Below, one piece after another: positions 17,811 through 25,196 of a DNA stretch of 48,450 nucleotides (its first letter is position 1; every line of letters starts with the position of its first letter). A program made the position numbers and the translations under genes. The notes below the pieces were generated by a model, which did no database searches, was not told the DNA's origin, and saw only the letters and a program-made list of their open reading frames with translations. Source of the DNA: [Actinomadura] parvosata subsp. kistnae (GTDB lineage Bacteria; Actinomycetota; Actinomycetes; Streptosporangiales; Streptosporangiaceae); NCBI RefSeq assembly GCF_900323885.1, contig NZ_OOHJ01000034.1:1-48450 (forward strand), in the 5' to 3' direction.

Positions 17811-18154
17811 CCGCGCTCCAGTGGATCGGCCTCGTCTGGGGGCCGCTCACCCTGTGGGGCATCGCCCCCGCCCTGCGAACGAGAGCACGCATCGCCGAGA
17901 TCGGCTACCTGCGGGCGTGCCACGGGTGCCAAGCGCGCCGTGATGCCTACTGGCAAACGGAACGAGCGTGGCGTTACTGGTACGGCCCGGCAGGGCTGCC
18001 CCTGATGATCTTCGCTGCGGCGACCGTTTGGTGGACCGCGCCGTTCCTGCCTGCCCTGCGCCGCCTCGCAGGCTTACCCGACCTTCCACAGTGCGCGGGC
18101 CCATCCTGCGCCGCGCACAAGCTTCATGTCCCCGCCCAAGCGAGACGGAGGTGA
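17807..18154 (+). CDS. Small membrane protein
   Basis: GTG 17807 overlaps the preceding stop. The 115 residues contain a hydrophobic N-terminal segment (LQWIGLVWGPLTLWGIAPAL) and a second one at about residues 60-85 (GPAGLPLMIFAAATVWWTAPFL). Between them lies a conserved-looking Cys pair CHGCQARRDAYW, which could bind metal. Function unknown; probably co-expressed with its neighbours. Confidence 0.5.
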   Translation: MTALQWIGLVWGPLTLWGIAPALRTRARIAEIGYLRACHGCQARRDAYWQTERAWRYWYGPAGLPLMIFAAATVWWTAPFLPALRRLAGLPDLPQCAGPSCAAHKLHVPAQARRR

Positions 18155-18212
18155 GGCCGGACCCACACCGCACCGCAGGTCAGAACCACATCCCGATGGG
18201 AGAACCAAGCAC

Positions 18213-18689
18213 ATGAACATCACGGCGACGGAACAGCCGCCCCCCGCCGACATCATCGCCAGCGACCTGATCGACGACGGCCTGTTCGACCAGCTCGCCG
18301 CACGCGTCGCCCAGGAGCACAACCAGCCCACCGAGTACGCCGGCCGCATCATCGAACAGACGCTCCTGTTCCTGTACGCGTGCGCCCGCAACCCGGGCGC
18401 CGGCCTCACCCCGTCGCCCGAGGTGGATCTCGGGTGGCACGCCTTCATCCTCGACACGCACACCTACGCCGAGTGGTGCCAGCGCGTCGCGGGCCGGTTC
18501 CTCCACCACAACCCCGAGGAGCCCGGCGGTGACAAGGCCGCGTTCGTGGCGCGGCTGGGAGACAGCATCAAGGCCATGCGCGACCTTGGTTTGAACGTGG
18601 ACCCGGCGCTGTGGCTGACCGAAGGAGAATGCAGCCAGTGCTACGCCGGCTGCGCCGACGACCCGAGCCCGGAAGGGATCACCACATGA
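18213..18689 (+). CDS. Glycine-rich-domain-like (GRDP-type) protein
   Basis: ATG 18213 is preceded by a gggag Shine-Dalgarno, giving 158 residues. The pattern VDLGWHAFILDTHTYAEWCQRVAGRFLHHNP matches the glycine-rich domain-containing-protein-like family (W-H-x-h-hhxT-x-x-Y, C/H-rich), known from plants and actinomycetes and without a firm biochemical role. A C-terminal CSQCYAGCADD adds three Cys and could bind metal. The stop overlaps the next ATG by 4 bp (ATGA), coupling it to the kinase-like gene, so a joint function is likely. Confidence 0.6.
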   Translation: MNITATEQPPPADIIASDLIDDGLFDQLAARVAQEHNQPTEYAGRIIEQTLLFLYACARNPGAGLTPSPEVDLGWHAFILDTHTYAEWCQRVAGRFLHHNPEEPGGDKAAFVARLGDSIKAMRDLGLNVDPALWLTEGECSQCYAGCADDPSPEGITT

Positions 18690-19597
18690 GCGCCCGCACA
18701 ACCCGCCCCGCGTGGGAGGACCTGCCCGACGCCGTCATCAACGCCGTCGAGGCAAAGTTCGGCACGGTCCTCAAGGCCGAGACGATGACCGGCGGCATCA
18801 TGCCGGGCGTCGTCGCACGCCTCGACCTCGAAGGCGGCGAGCACGAGCACGTGTTCCTCAAGGCCATCGATCGGACCCACGAGGCCGCGCGGCTCCACCT
18901 CCGCGAGCGGTGGGCGGGCGAGAACTTGCCCGAGGACACCCCCGCTCCGCGCATGCTGTGGAGCGACACCCTCGGCGGATGGCACGCCATGGCGTTCGAG
19001 TACGTCAACGACAACGCCCACCACGCCGACCTGTCGCCCGGCTCGAACGACCTGCCGGCGGTGCTCGACACGATGGCGCTGCTCGCCGCCATGCTGACGC
19101 CATGCCCGAACGGGGCGATGCCCGTCTCGGACAACGTCAAGGCACTGGTCGCCAAGGGCCGGGCCATGCTCGACAAGCCGGACCTGCCCGACAGGAAGCT
19201 GTACGAGGCGGCGTTCGAGTGCCTCGACCCGGCGCACCTGCGCGGCAACACGCTCTTGCACTACGACCTCAGCTCGTCCAACCTGCTCGTCTCCGGCCAG
19301 CACGTCAGGGTCGTGGACTGGTCGTTCGCGGCGCGCGGCGCGGCCTGGCTGGACGCCGCTCTGTTCGCGCCCCGCCTCGTCGAGGCCGGGCACAACCCGG
19401 TCGAGGTGGACAGGCTGCTGTCCACGCTCCCACCATGGCGCGACGCGCCCCGTCCGGCGGTGGCGGGGATCGCGGCGGCATGGACGCTGTTCCGCGAGTA
19501 CAAGGCGACATACGGCCCGGAAGGAGTGCGAGAGGCCCGTGCCCGCGCCGCCGAGGCTGGCCGTAGCTGGCTGGCCTATCAGCGGGCGAAGGACTGA
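18686..19597 (+). CDS. APH/ChoK-fold phosphotransferase
   Basis: A 303-residue protein kinase-like enzyme. The ATP-binding region includes HEHVFLKAIDRT (Lys59 candidate). The catalytic loop is HYDLSSSNLLV with Asp194 and Asn199, and RVVDWSFA supplies the metal-binding Asp211. The length and layout fit aminoglycoside phosphotransferase family members that modify small molecules, but nothing here identifies the substrate and resistance should not be assumed. It is coupled to the GRDP-like gene and followed by two hairpins, so it ends the operon. Confidence 0.8.
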   Translation: MSARTTRPAWEDLPDAVINAVEAKFGTVLKAETMTGGIMPGVVARLDLEGGEHEHVFLKAIDRTHEAARLHLRERWAGENLPEDTPAPRMLWSDTLGGWHAMAFEYVNDNAHHADLSPGSNDLPAVLDTMALLAAMLTPCPNGAMPVSDNVKALVAKGRAMLDKPDLPDRKLYEAAFECLDPAHLRGNTLLHYDLSSSNLLVSGQHVRVVDWSFAARGAAWLDAALFAPRLVEAGHNPVEVDRLLSTLPPWRDAPRPAVAGIAAAWTLFREYKATYGPEGVREARARAAEAGRSWLAYQRAKD

Positions 19598-19603
19598 CTG
19601 GGC

Positions 19604-19639
19604 GCCCGGCGGCCCTTCTCCCCGTGACGGCCGCCGGGC
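19604..19639 (+). terminator. Terminator hairpin after the kinase gene
   Basis: The arms gcccggcggcc (19604-19614) and ggccgccgggc (19629-19639) pair perfectly, 11 bp with a 14-nt loop, starting 7 bp after the kinase stop. A second 9-bp hairpin (cccgtcgcc 19687-19695, ggcgacggg 19707-19715) follows, making a tandem pair. Confidence 0.65.
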
Positions 19640-19839
19640 TCGGCCCCTCTCTCGCCAGCCAGGACGGGGCCGGACATACACGGACTCCCGTCGCCTCCTG
19701 CTGGAGGGCGACGGGGTTCCGTTGTGTTGACTGTCTGTCCGAGGACGAGTGCTTATCACCTGCCAGCGCACGTAAGGGCGGGCCGTGGTCCGGTAGAAAC
19801 TGCACCCAACCTGCTCACAACACCAAACAGTCAGGCCGC

Positions 19840-20074
19840 AACGAACTGCTCGTCGTCTTGCCGGAGAAGGTCGCGGTGCGGGCCGGGCTGACGCTGCCGG
19901 TGACGCTGGTGCAGCGCGGCGCGCGGGGACGGCCGCGGTGAGTGGCGGCTGGCGTTTGATCGCGTGATCGAGGTGCCGTCCGTCGTGGCGGAGACGGGAC
20001 TGGATGGCGAGCTCACCGGGCTCTACACGATCACCTACCGGACCGGCCTGAACCCGCAGGAGAAGCCGGTGTAG
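19840..20074 (+). pseudogene. Possible 3' remnant of an unrecognised gene
   Basis: Two protein-like stretches lie in adjacent frames. LVVLPEKVAVRAGLTLPVTLV ends at a TGA near 19941, and RLAFDRVIEVPSVVAETGLD then LTGLYTITYRTGLNPQEKPV ends at TAG 20072-20074. They look like the end of one gene broken by an indel and lacking its 5' part. I cannot name the family. The rest of the 19.64-20.19 kb spacer holds only hairpins and the repeat at 20095. Confidence 0.25.
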
Positions 20075-20094
20075 GGCAAGGCGGTCACGCGCTA

Positions 20095-20145
20095 CGTGCC
20101 ATGAACTGCATGGTGCCCGAAGCCTTGCGCTTCTGTCCGTCTTCT
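20095..20145 (+). repeat. Imperfect 51-bp direct repeat, copy A
   Basis: Starts cgtgccatgaactgcatggt and matches 21775-21825 at 44 of 51 positions, same orientation. Copy B covers the start region of the phage/regulator chimera, read on the minus strand. Copy A has the equivalent ATG, but its frame closes after MQFMARSA. The two copies bracket the flavoprotein and chimera genes. Confidence 0.7.
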
Positions 20146-20189
20146 CTCCCTGCTCTAACACTGGCGGGTTGGCAGTGCGCGCTGCCGAG

Positions 20190-20741
20190 CTACAGGAGCT
20201 TGCTGGGGACAGAGACTTCGCTCAGTGCGAGTTGCCAGGGGTAGGTGTCGAACCGGGCACTGCCAGTATGTGGCGGGTGCGGCTCGAACTCGCCGGGGCC
20301 GAAAAGAACGCGCACACCCTCTGCGCGGAGAGTCTCTACGCTGCGACGGAACGGCGCGCGAGAGGCGAGGACGCTGTTGACGAAGGGCAGAACGACGACC
20401 GGGATTCCCATTCCCGGAGCCTCAGAGAGAACTCCTAGCGCGTAGGTGTCAGCGATGCCGAGGGCGAACTTGTTGATGGTGTTGTAGGTGGCGGGCGCGA
20501 CGATGATGGCGTCGGCTGGTGAGGATCTCGGCTCGCCCGGGTTGCGGTACTGGCTGCGGACAGGACGGCCGGTCTGCTGCTCCAACTGCGCGACGTCGAT
20601 GAAATTCAACGCCGTCGGAGTAGAGATGAGCTGGACCGTCCATCCTTCGGACTGGGCCAGCTCGACCAGGCGGCCAACGTCGCCGGCCGGTCCCGCAGCG
20701 CACACGACGATGTAGAGCATTTTGCCGGACTGGGTTGTCAT
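20190..20741 (-). CDS. Flavoprotein of the HFCD type
   Basis: A 183-residue protein resembling FMN-dependent homo-oligomeric Cys decarboxylases (EpiD, Dfp/CoaC-like). It has an N-terminal Rossmann start MLYIVVCAAGPAGDVGRLVE, the family motif IIVAPATYNTINKFALGIAD, and PVVVLPFVN. The usual reaction is FMN-dependent oxidative or non-oxidative decarboxylation of a peptidyl or pantothenoyl Cys, but stand-alone actinomycete members are uncharacterised. ATG 20741 overlaps the TGA of the XRE-like remnant gene (corrected frame) by 4 bp. This pairing of regulator and flavoprotein is common in Streptomyces relatives. Confidence 0.75.
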   Translation of the reverse strand: MTTQSGKMLYIVVCAAGPAGDVGRLVELAQSEGWTVQLISTPTALNFIDVAQLEQQTGRPVRSQYRNPGEPRSSPADAIIVAPATYNTINKFALGIADTYALGVLSEAPGMGIPVVVLPFVNSVLASRAPFRRSVETLRAEGVRVLFGPGEFEPHPPHTGSARFDTYPWQLALSEVSVPSKLL

Positions 20742-21791
20742 GCGGTGACTCCCACCGACGCGGCGTACTCGCGGGCCTCTCGACGCAGGCTGGGAGGGGT
20801 GGTGGCCGCGATGTCACGGATCAAGCGCAACGGTGCGGCTCGGCCCACGATCTCCTCCGGCGCCAGATCGCCGGCGGGCGGCGAAACGTGGAGGGCCTTG
20901 TCATGCCTACCCCACAGGAGAAACGTGCGAGCGGTGTCGAACAGTAGGGTCCTTGCGCTCGTTGATCGGTAGCAAGTCGAGATCGACCTGGCGGGCGTAG
21001 TCGATGGCCGTGCCGGCGTCGCCGAGACGAAGCGCTATGTGCACGCGGTGGCACAGCACGTTGTTCGGGCCGAACGCGGTCCACATGTGATTGCCGTCGT
21101 GTCCAAGTCGGGTGCTGGCCTCTGCGGCTTCGTCGAGTAGCTCTGCGGCGTTGTGCCGTACGCCGCCCTGTGACGCGGCAATGGCTCCGCGCAGCAGCAG
21201 GGCCCCGTAGATGGACAGCTCGTCGGGCGACGGGTTGGCGAATGCAGCATTGAGGCGGAGGGCCGCGGCACGCGCGGTGTCGGTTGCGGTCCGGTGATGT
21301 CCACCGATCATGAGGGCGTGCGTGACGATGCGGGCGCTGGAAGCGATCATGAGGGGGCGTTGGCTGGCCTGCGCGGCTTGAGCGCTTCCATCCGCCGCGA
21401 ACCATGCCAACCCATTCTCCTCCTGCTTCAGCTGATGGATGGGCAGAGACGGGTCACGAGGCCGGTCAGCCAGGTCCATGGAGACGAGCGTCACCCACTT
21501 ACCTGCACCCATGGATCGGTGCCCGTCGTTGTCGCCCTTGCGGAGGTATTCCATCTTGGGGAGCTGGTACGGGATGGTCGCGGGGAGCGTCTGCCCGTCA
21601 GCGTGTCTATGGGAAGGATGAGCATCGGCACCGTTGGTGGCCTGCCACCGCTTCGCGTCCGGCGTGCGGTCCTTCGCCTCCTCTGCGACCGCTTCAGTGA
21701 TCCGCCCGACCTTGTCCCGGATGACGCCGGCTGCGAGCCGCTTCGCCAGGCTTAGGTTGATGCGGGCTCTCGTCCGTGCCATGAACGGCAT
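20738..21791 (-). pseudogene. Chimera: phage minor-head-like N-terminus joined to a truncated XRE/TPR regulator C-terminus
   Basis: The first ~120 residues (MPFMARTRARINLSLAKRLA ... DAHPSHRHADGQTLPATIPY) look like a phage head-morphogenesis (MuF/gp7-type) protein, where the pattern SH..xDGQ.hP is typical. From about 21430 onward the sequence is that of the helical C-terminus of actinomycete XRE regulators (GLAWFAADGSAQAAQASQRP, WTAFGPNNVLCHRVHIALRL, GDAGTAIDYARQVDL). No HTH is present. At 20951 one extra base shifts the frame; correcting it gives LLFDTARTFLLWGRHDKALH and a natural end EYAASVGVTA overlapping the flavoprotein start. A deletion or recombination probably joined prophage and regulator pieces. 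Confidence 0.6.
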
Positions 21792-21825
21792 GGTGCCCAG
21801 AGGCTTGAGCTTCTGTCCACCTTCT
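21775..21825 (+). repeat. Imperfect 51-bp direct repeat, copy B
   Basis: Partner of the copy at 20095, 44 of 51 identical. Read on the minus strand it contains the start region MPFMAR of the chimera gene, so the repeat unit includes a translation-initiation region. Confidence 0.7.
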
Positions 21826-21875
21826 GCGATGAGAGTCGGCCGCTACAAAGCCTCGCAAAGCAAAAACCCCGCACC

Positions 21876-21898
21876 GTAGCCTGAAGTTGCGAAGCTAC
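21876..21898. promoter_or_regulatory. Candidate operator with GTAGC/GCTAC arms upstream of the XRE regulator
   Basis: GTAGC at 21876-21880 and GCTAC at 21894-21898 form an inverted repeat around ctgaagttgcgaa, ending 16 bp before the GTG start of the regulator. It lies in the short spacer before that gene and close to the divergent chimera gene. Autoregulation is an inference from position. Confidence 0.35.
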
Positions 21899-21914
21899 AG
21901 GGAGGTGCAGGGCT

Positions 21915-23150
21915 GTGTACGACGAGACTACCATCGGAGCTCGGCTGCGGATCCTGAGAAAGTGGCGCGGCATGACGCTTGAGCAGCTCGGGGGCCAAGC
22001 TGATCTGAGCGTCAGCTTCCTGTCCATGGCAGAGCGCGGCCTACGTGCCTTGGACCGCCGCTCCCACATCGCCGCCCTCGCCGCCGCTCTCCGCGTCTCT
22101 GAGACTGACCTTGTTGGTGGCCCGCACTTGACTGCGGATACGGAACAGTCGGATCCGCACAGCGTGATCCCAGGGCTCAGAATCGCCGTCCTCACTCCGA
22201 TCACCCGACCGAACATCGAGCAGGCACGCCCCGTCTCGGTGCTGGCCAGCGAGATGACCAACACCATTGAGCCCCTCCACAAGGCGTGCAAATACAGCGC
22301 GGAAGGCCGGATTCTTCCTGACCTGATTGAGGAGCTCACAGTTCATGCAGCAGCGCCGGCTGACGAGGCAACGCATCGCCTGGCTCTCAGCACCCTCGTC
22401 GAGGCGTACCACCGGACTGCGGCCATCGCCCGCGCGCTGAACTATCACGACCTCGCCCTTCTTGCGGCGAGCAAGGCCGAGCAAGCGGCCGAGATCCTCG
22501 ATGACCCAGTCGCACGCGGCAAGGCCGCCTTCACCGCGGTACAGAACGGTCCGAAGACCGGCACGGTGAGCGGCCTTTCGGCGTGGGATCGGGCCTACAC
22601 GTCGGTGAGACGAGCCATTGATGAGATGTCTCCGTACATCAGCCGGCCTGACGGGATCGAGGTGCTGGGGATGCTGGCGTTGAACGCTGCCCTCTGCGCG
22701 GCCGCCCTGAACGACGGCCAGGGCGCCCAGGAGTGGTTGGGGCACGCGGCCGAGTTGGCCACGCAAGCGCCGGACGATCCGGTCGGGAACTGGGGAGCTT
22801 TCTCTGCTACTAACGTCGCCATCTGGCGTGTCGGCGTCAACGTAGAGCTGGGGGAGGGCGGCAACCGGGTGCTGGAACTCGGCAGAACGGTTCAGGTAGC
22901 CAAGCTGGACACGTACCGGGCGCGCAAGTCAGCCTTCTTCGCCGAAATGGGCCGAGGTCTCGCCAGAGAATCCAAAACCCGACAAAGTGCGCTAACGTGG
23001 CTTCGTCAAGCCGAAGCTCTCGCTCCCCAGCGCGTGCGTAACGACATGAAGGTCCGAGAGTCGGTGGCCGTAATGCTGGAGCAGGTCAAGACCGCTGCAG
23101 TCGGGCGCGAACTCCGCGGCATGGCGGCGCGGCTCGGGATTCCACACTAG
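21915..23150 (+). CDS. XRE-family HTH regulator with TPR-like C-terminus
   Basis: GTG 21915 is preceded by gggagg. The 411-residue protein has an HTH at about residues 7-60 (IGARLRILRKWRGMTLEQLG, ADLSVSFLSMAERGLRALDR), a linker, and about 300 helical residues. The C-terminal pattern WGAFSATNVAIWRVGVNVEL and LTWLRQAEALAPQRVRNDMK is the same fold seen in the truncated regulator at 20.7-21.4 kb. These regulators are common in actinomycete islands and generally repress a nearby small operon. The perfect palindrome 14 bp after its stop is a likely site of action. No damage is seen. Confidence 0.85.
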   Translation: MYDETTIGARLRILRKWRGMTLEQLGGQADLSVSFLSMAERGLRALDRRSHIAALAAALRVSETDLVGGPHLTADTEQSDPHSVIPGLRIAVLTPITRPNIEQARPVSVLASEMTNTIEPLHKACKYSAEGRILPDLIEELTVHAAAPADEATHRLALSTLVEAYHRTAAIARALNYHDLALLAASKAEQAAEILDDPVARGKAAFTAVQNGPKTGTVSGLSAWDRAYTSVRRAIDEMSPYISRPDGIEVLGMLALNAALCAAALNDGQGAQEWLGHAAELATQAPDDPVGNWGAFSATNVAIWRVGVNVELGEGGNRVLELGRTVQVAKLDTYRARKSAFFAEMGRGLARESKTRQSALTWLRQAEALAPQRVRNDMKVRESVAVMLEQVKTAAVGRELRGMAARLGIPH

Positions 23151-23163
23151 GAGTTCGACAACT

Positions 23164-23185
23164 TTTCACACCTGTGAAATTGACA
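23164..23185 (+). promoter_or_regulatory. Perfect palindrome TTTCACA-cc-TGTGAAA overlapping a -35 box TTGACA
   Basis: The 16-bp palindrome at 23164-23179 abuts TTGACA (23180-23185). The -35 box starts exactly 35 bp before the A of ATG 23215 and no Shine-Dalgarno precedes that ATG, so a leaderless transcript starting at the ATG is likely. The -10 is weak (TACCGT at 23200-23205 is the best match, spacing short). Repressor binding at the palindrome would block the -35; the XRE gene just upstream is the natural candidate. Confidence 0.55.
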
Positions 23186-23214
23186 CGGTGTAGTCGGCGT
23201 ACCGTCCCCTGGCT

Positions 23215-23508
23215 ATGGAGACCGACACAGCCGTGGACGCGCAGCAGCTCGAAAGCTTGCGGTCCGCCCTGGTAGCCGAAGGGCTGAGGGCCGACATCCG
23301 GAGCACGGCACGCGGGACGTCGCTCAAGGTGGCCAACCCCGAGCCTCCCGGTTTGGACGTCACGGTGATGGTGCGTGACGGCAACTACGTGTGGGAATGG
23401 GGGGCGATCCTCTCACCCGTCTCGGAACTGTCCAAGGCGGTTGAGGGGGTTATGTTCGTGCTCCGCGGCCCCAGCGGGTCTCCTGCCGACTTGCTGCCCC
23501 CCGAGTAA
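23215..23508 (+). CDS. Small hypothetical protein, probably leaderless mRNA
   Basis: A 97-residue acidic protein (METDTAVDAQQLESLRSALV) with an alpha/beta look: VAEGLRADIRSTARGTSLKV, GLDVTVMVRDGNYVWEWGAI and a C-terminal helix VSELSKAVEGVMFVLRG. I know similar short proteins next to XRE regulators and DUF574 methyltransferases but no function. It is followed 14 bp later by the methyltransferase gene and is the first gene of that operon. Confidence 0.6.
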   Translation: METDTAVDAQQLESLRSALVAEGLRADIRSTARGTSLKVANPEPPGLDVTVMVRDGNYVWEWGAILSPVSELSKAVEGVMFVLRGPSGSPADLLPPE

Positions 23509-23522
23509 GCACGAGGCCCACG

Positions 23523-24374
23523 ATGCCGACAAACACCCCCGATCCCGCAGCCGCTGGCCTCTCCAGTGGCCCGGGAAGTGTCTTCAACCCGGCCCAGGCC
23601 GTCCCATGGCGCACCTATGGCGCGCTCCTCGGTGCCAAGGACACATTCGCCGCGGATCGTGAGGCGGCCGCGGAAATGTGCCGCACGCTGCATGGGGTAC
23701 CCGTGAAGGAGGTGACGCGCGAGAACGCGGCCGCGCTCATCCGCGCCGTGCACCTGCTCGCCGGGCAGGGGCACACGCAGTTCGCCGATCTCGGCGGTGG
23801 CCGGCCGATGAACAGACTGAACGACGACAACCTGCCGGACCTGGCCACGGTCGCCGAAGCCGAGCAGCCAGCTCGCCAGTGGCTACTGCTGGACTCCGAC
23901 GTCAGCGCGGTCACCGCCGGCCGGGCCCTGCTCGGCGGGGAGGGCGTGGCGGTGGTTCAGCAGGACCTGCGCCACCTGCCCGGCGTGATGGCCGCCTTGC
24001 ACGGCCACCTCGACATGAGCAGACCGGTCGTGGTCATCCTTGGCGCCGTGCTGCACTTCCTGACCATGCCCGAGGCGCAACTCCTGCTGGACGCCCTGTG
24101 GGCGGAGCTCGCGTCCGGCAGCGTCGTGGTCGTCACGCACCTGACCGGTGAGGGCGCGGACCCGGACACGGTGCAGGCCGGTGCGAAGGCGTACCGGACT
24201 CTGCACGGCATCGACATCTACCCGCGTACCCGCCAGGAGATCACCGGCTTAGCCGCCCGGTTCGATCTCCGGCCGCCCGGTGTCGTGCAGACGATCGAGT
24301 ACGAACCGCCCGATGCCGGTCCTGCGCCGGTGCCCGGCCCGCACTTCCTCATGTGGGTGGCCGAGCGGTCATGA
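23523..24374 (+). CDS. SAM-dependent methyltransferase-like protein (DUF574 family)
   Basis: A 283-residue protein. FNPAQAVPWRTYGALLGAKD corresponds to the family's N-terminal substrate-side region. QFADLGGGRPMNRLNDDNLP is the SAM-binding loop, QWLLLDSDVSAVTAGRALLG carries the acidic residue after strand 2, and VVVILGAVLHFLTMPEAQLL is strand 4. DUF574 (PF04672) proteins are abundant in actinomycetes and mostly uncharacterised. It probably shares the leaderless promoter upstream of the 97-residue gene. A 350-bp spacer with hairpins follows. Confidence 0.8.
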   Translation: MPTNTPDPAAAGLSSGPGSVFNPAQAVPWRTYGALLGAKDTFAADREAAAEMCRTLHGVPVKEVTRENAAALIRAVHLLAGQGHTQFADLGGGRPMNRLNDDNLPDLATVAEAEQPARQWLLLDSDVSAVTAGRALLGGEGVAVVQQDLRHLPGVMAALHGHLDMSRPVVVILGAVLHFLTMPEAQLLLDALWAELASGSVVVVTHLTGEGADPDTVQAGAKAYRTLHGIDIYPRTRQEITGLAARFDLRPPGVVQTIEYEPPDAGPAPVPGPHFLMWVAERS

Positions 24375-24600
24375 CGTGGGCACGGCCACCCGCCATCGGG
24401 CGCGTCCGCGTACGCGCCCCGGCCCTGCCCACCGGTGCGAGGCGGCTCGCTCGAACTATCGCCGCCGCCGCGCACCCTGCGGTGCCTGGGCCACAGACCG
24501 CGACCAGGAAGCGCGGGCCTCGCCCAGGCACCGCCCCGTACACCGCGCAGCCCGGTGTCCTTTCCCGGCTCCCGGGGCGGGGGCTGCGCGGCTCATCAGG

Positions 24601-24690
24601 GGCGCAGAAGATCCCTTCAGCACGGTCCCTTCTGCGCCTCGGCTCAACGCCCGCGCCCTGGCCCCGGACCGAGCAGGTCCAGGGCGCGGG
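24601..24690 (+). terminator. Two adjacent perfect hairpins between the methyltransferase and the next gene
   Basis: The first has 10-bp arms ggcgcagaag (24601-24610) and cttctgcgcc (24629-24638). The second has 12-bp arms cccgcgccctgg (24650-24661) and ccagggcgcggg (24679-24690), ending 35 bp before the next start. Apart from these the 24.38-24.72 kb spacer holds nothing I can call a gene. They may terminate the upstream transcript or act as a leader structure for the downstream one. Confidence 0.5.
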
Positions 24691-24725
24691 TTCCACCACC
24701 GCCAGGAAGAACTGACGTACCGCTC

Positions 24726-25046
24726 ATGGACACCCATCCGCAGAGCATCACCACCGGCCTGGACGTGCTGATCAGCACCTATCCGGGCTGGGACATCACC
24801 TCGACCGGCCAGGGCCTCACAGCCGCCCTGATCAAGGAACGGACGCCGCAGATGATCGCGGCCGGCGTCCAGGACGTCGTCTGCCGGGCGGATGTGCCCG
24901 CCATTGCCGCCGCGCTGGCCGATCAGGCGCGCCGCATCCGCAACAGCCGGAGCCGTCCGGCTCCGGCCGTCGAGGCTCCCGGCGCCCGCGGCAACCCCGC
25001 GCCGCCGAGCCATCCCCAGGAAGGACCGCACGGTTGGAGTCCATAG
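24726..25046 (+). CDS. Small hypothetical protein upstream of a kinase-like gene
   Basis: A 106-residue protein. The N-terminal 75 residues form a plausible small domain (TTGLDVLISTYPGWDITSTG, LTAALIKERTPQMIAAGVQD, RADVPAIAAALADQARRIRN); the rest is Pro/Arg/Gly-rich and probably disordered. No convincing Shine-Dalgarno. Family not recognised. About 150 bp separate it from the kinase gene, a space holding the short ORF at 25161. Confidence 0.5.
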   Translation: MDTHPQSITTGLDVLISTYPGWDITSTGQGLTAALIKERTPQMIAAGVQDVVCRADVPAIAAALADQARRIRNSRSRPAPAVEAPGARGNPAPPSHPQEGPHGWSP

Positions 25047-25160
25047 ATGGCTGGCCCTGGACCACCTCGGTATCGCGCAACCGCACGCTGAGGCCGTGCT
25101 GGGCGTCCACCGCCCGTTTCATTCGCCGCCTGCTCAAACCTTCGAAGGAGGGACCCGGAC

Positions 25161-25196
25161 ATGACACGCAGCAACGGATTCGGAGGCTTCACATGA
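25161..25196 (+). CDS. 11-codon ORF (MTRSNGFGGFT) coupled to the kinase gene
   Basis: A very strong Shine-Dalgarno (gaaggaggg) lies 8 bp before ATG 25161. The ORF ends at TGA 25194-25196, overlapping the kinase ATG by 4 bp (ATGA). It could be a translational-coupling leader that sets kinase expression, or a tiny peptide gene (Gly/Phe-rich core NGFGGFT). Only the ribosome-binding site and the overlap support it; the peptide itself cannot be tested by eye. Confidence 0.45.
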   Translation: MTRSNGFGGFT

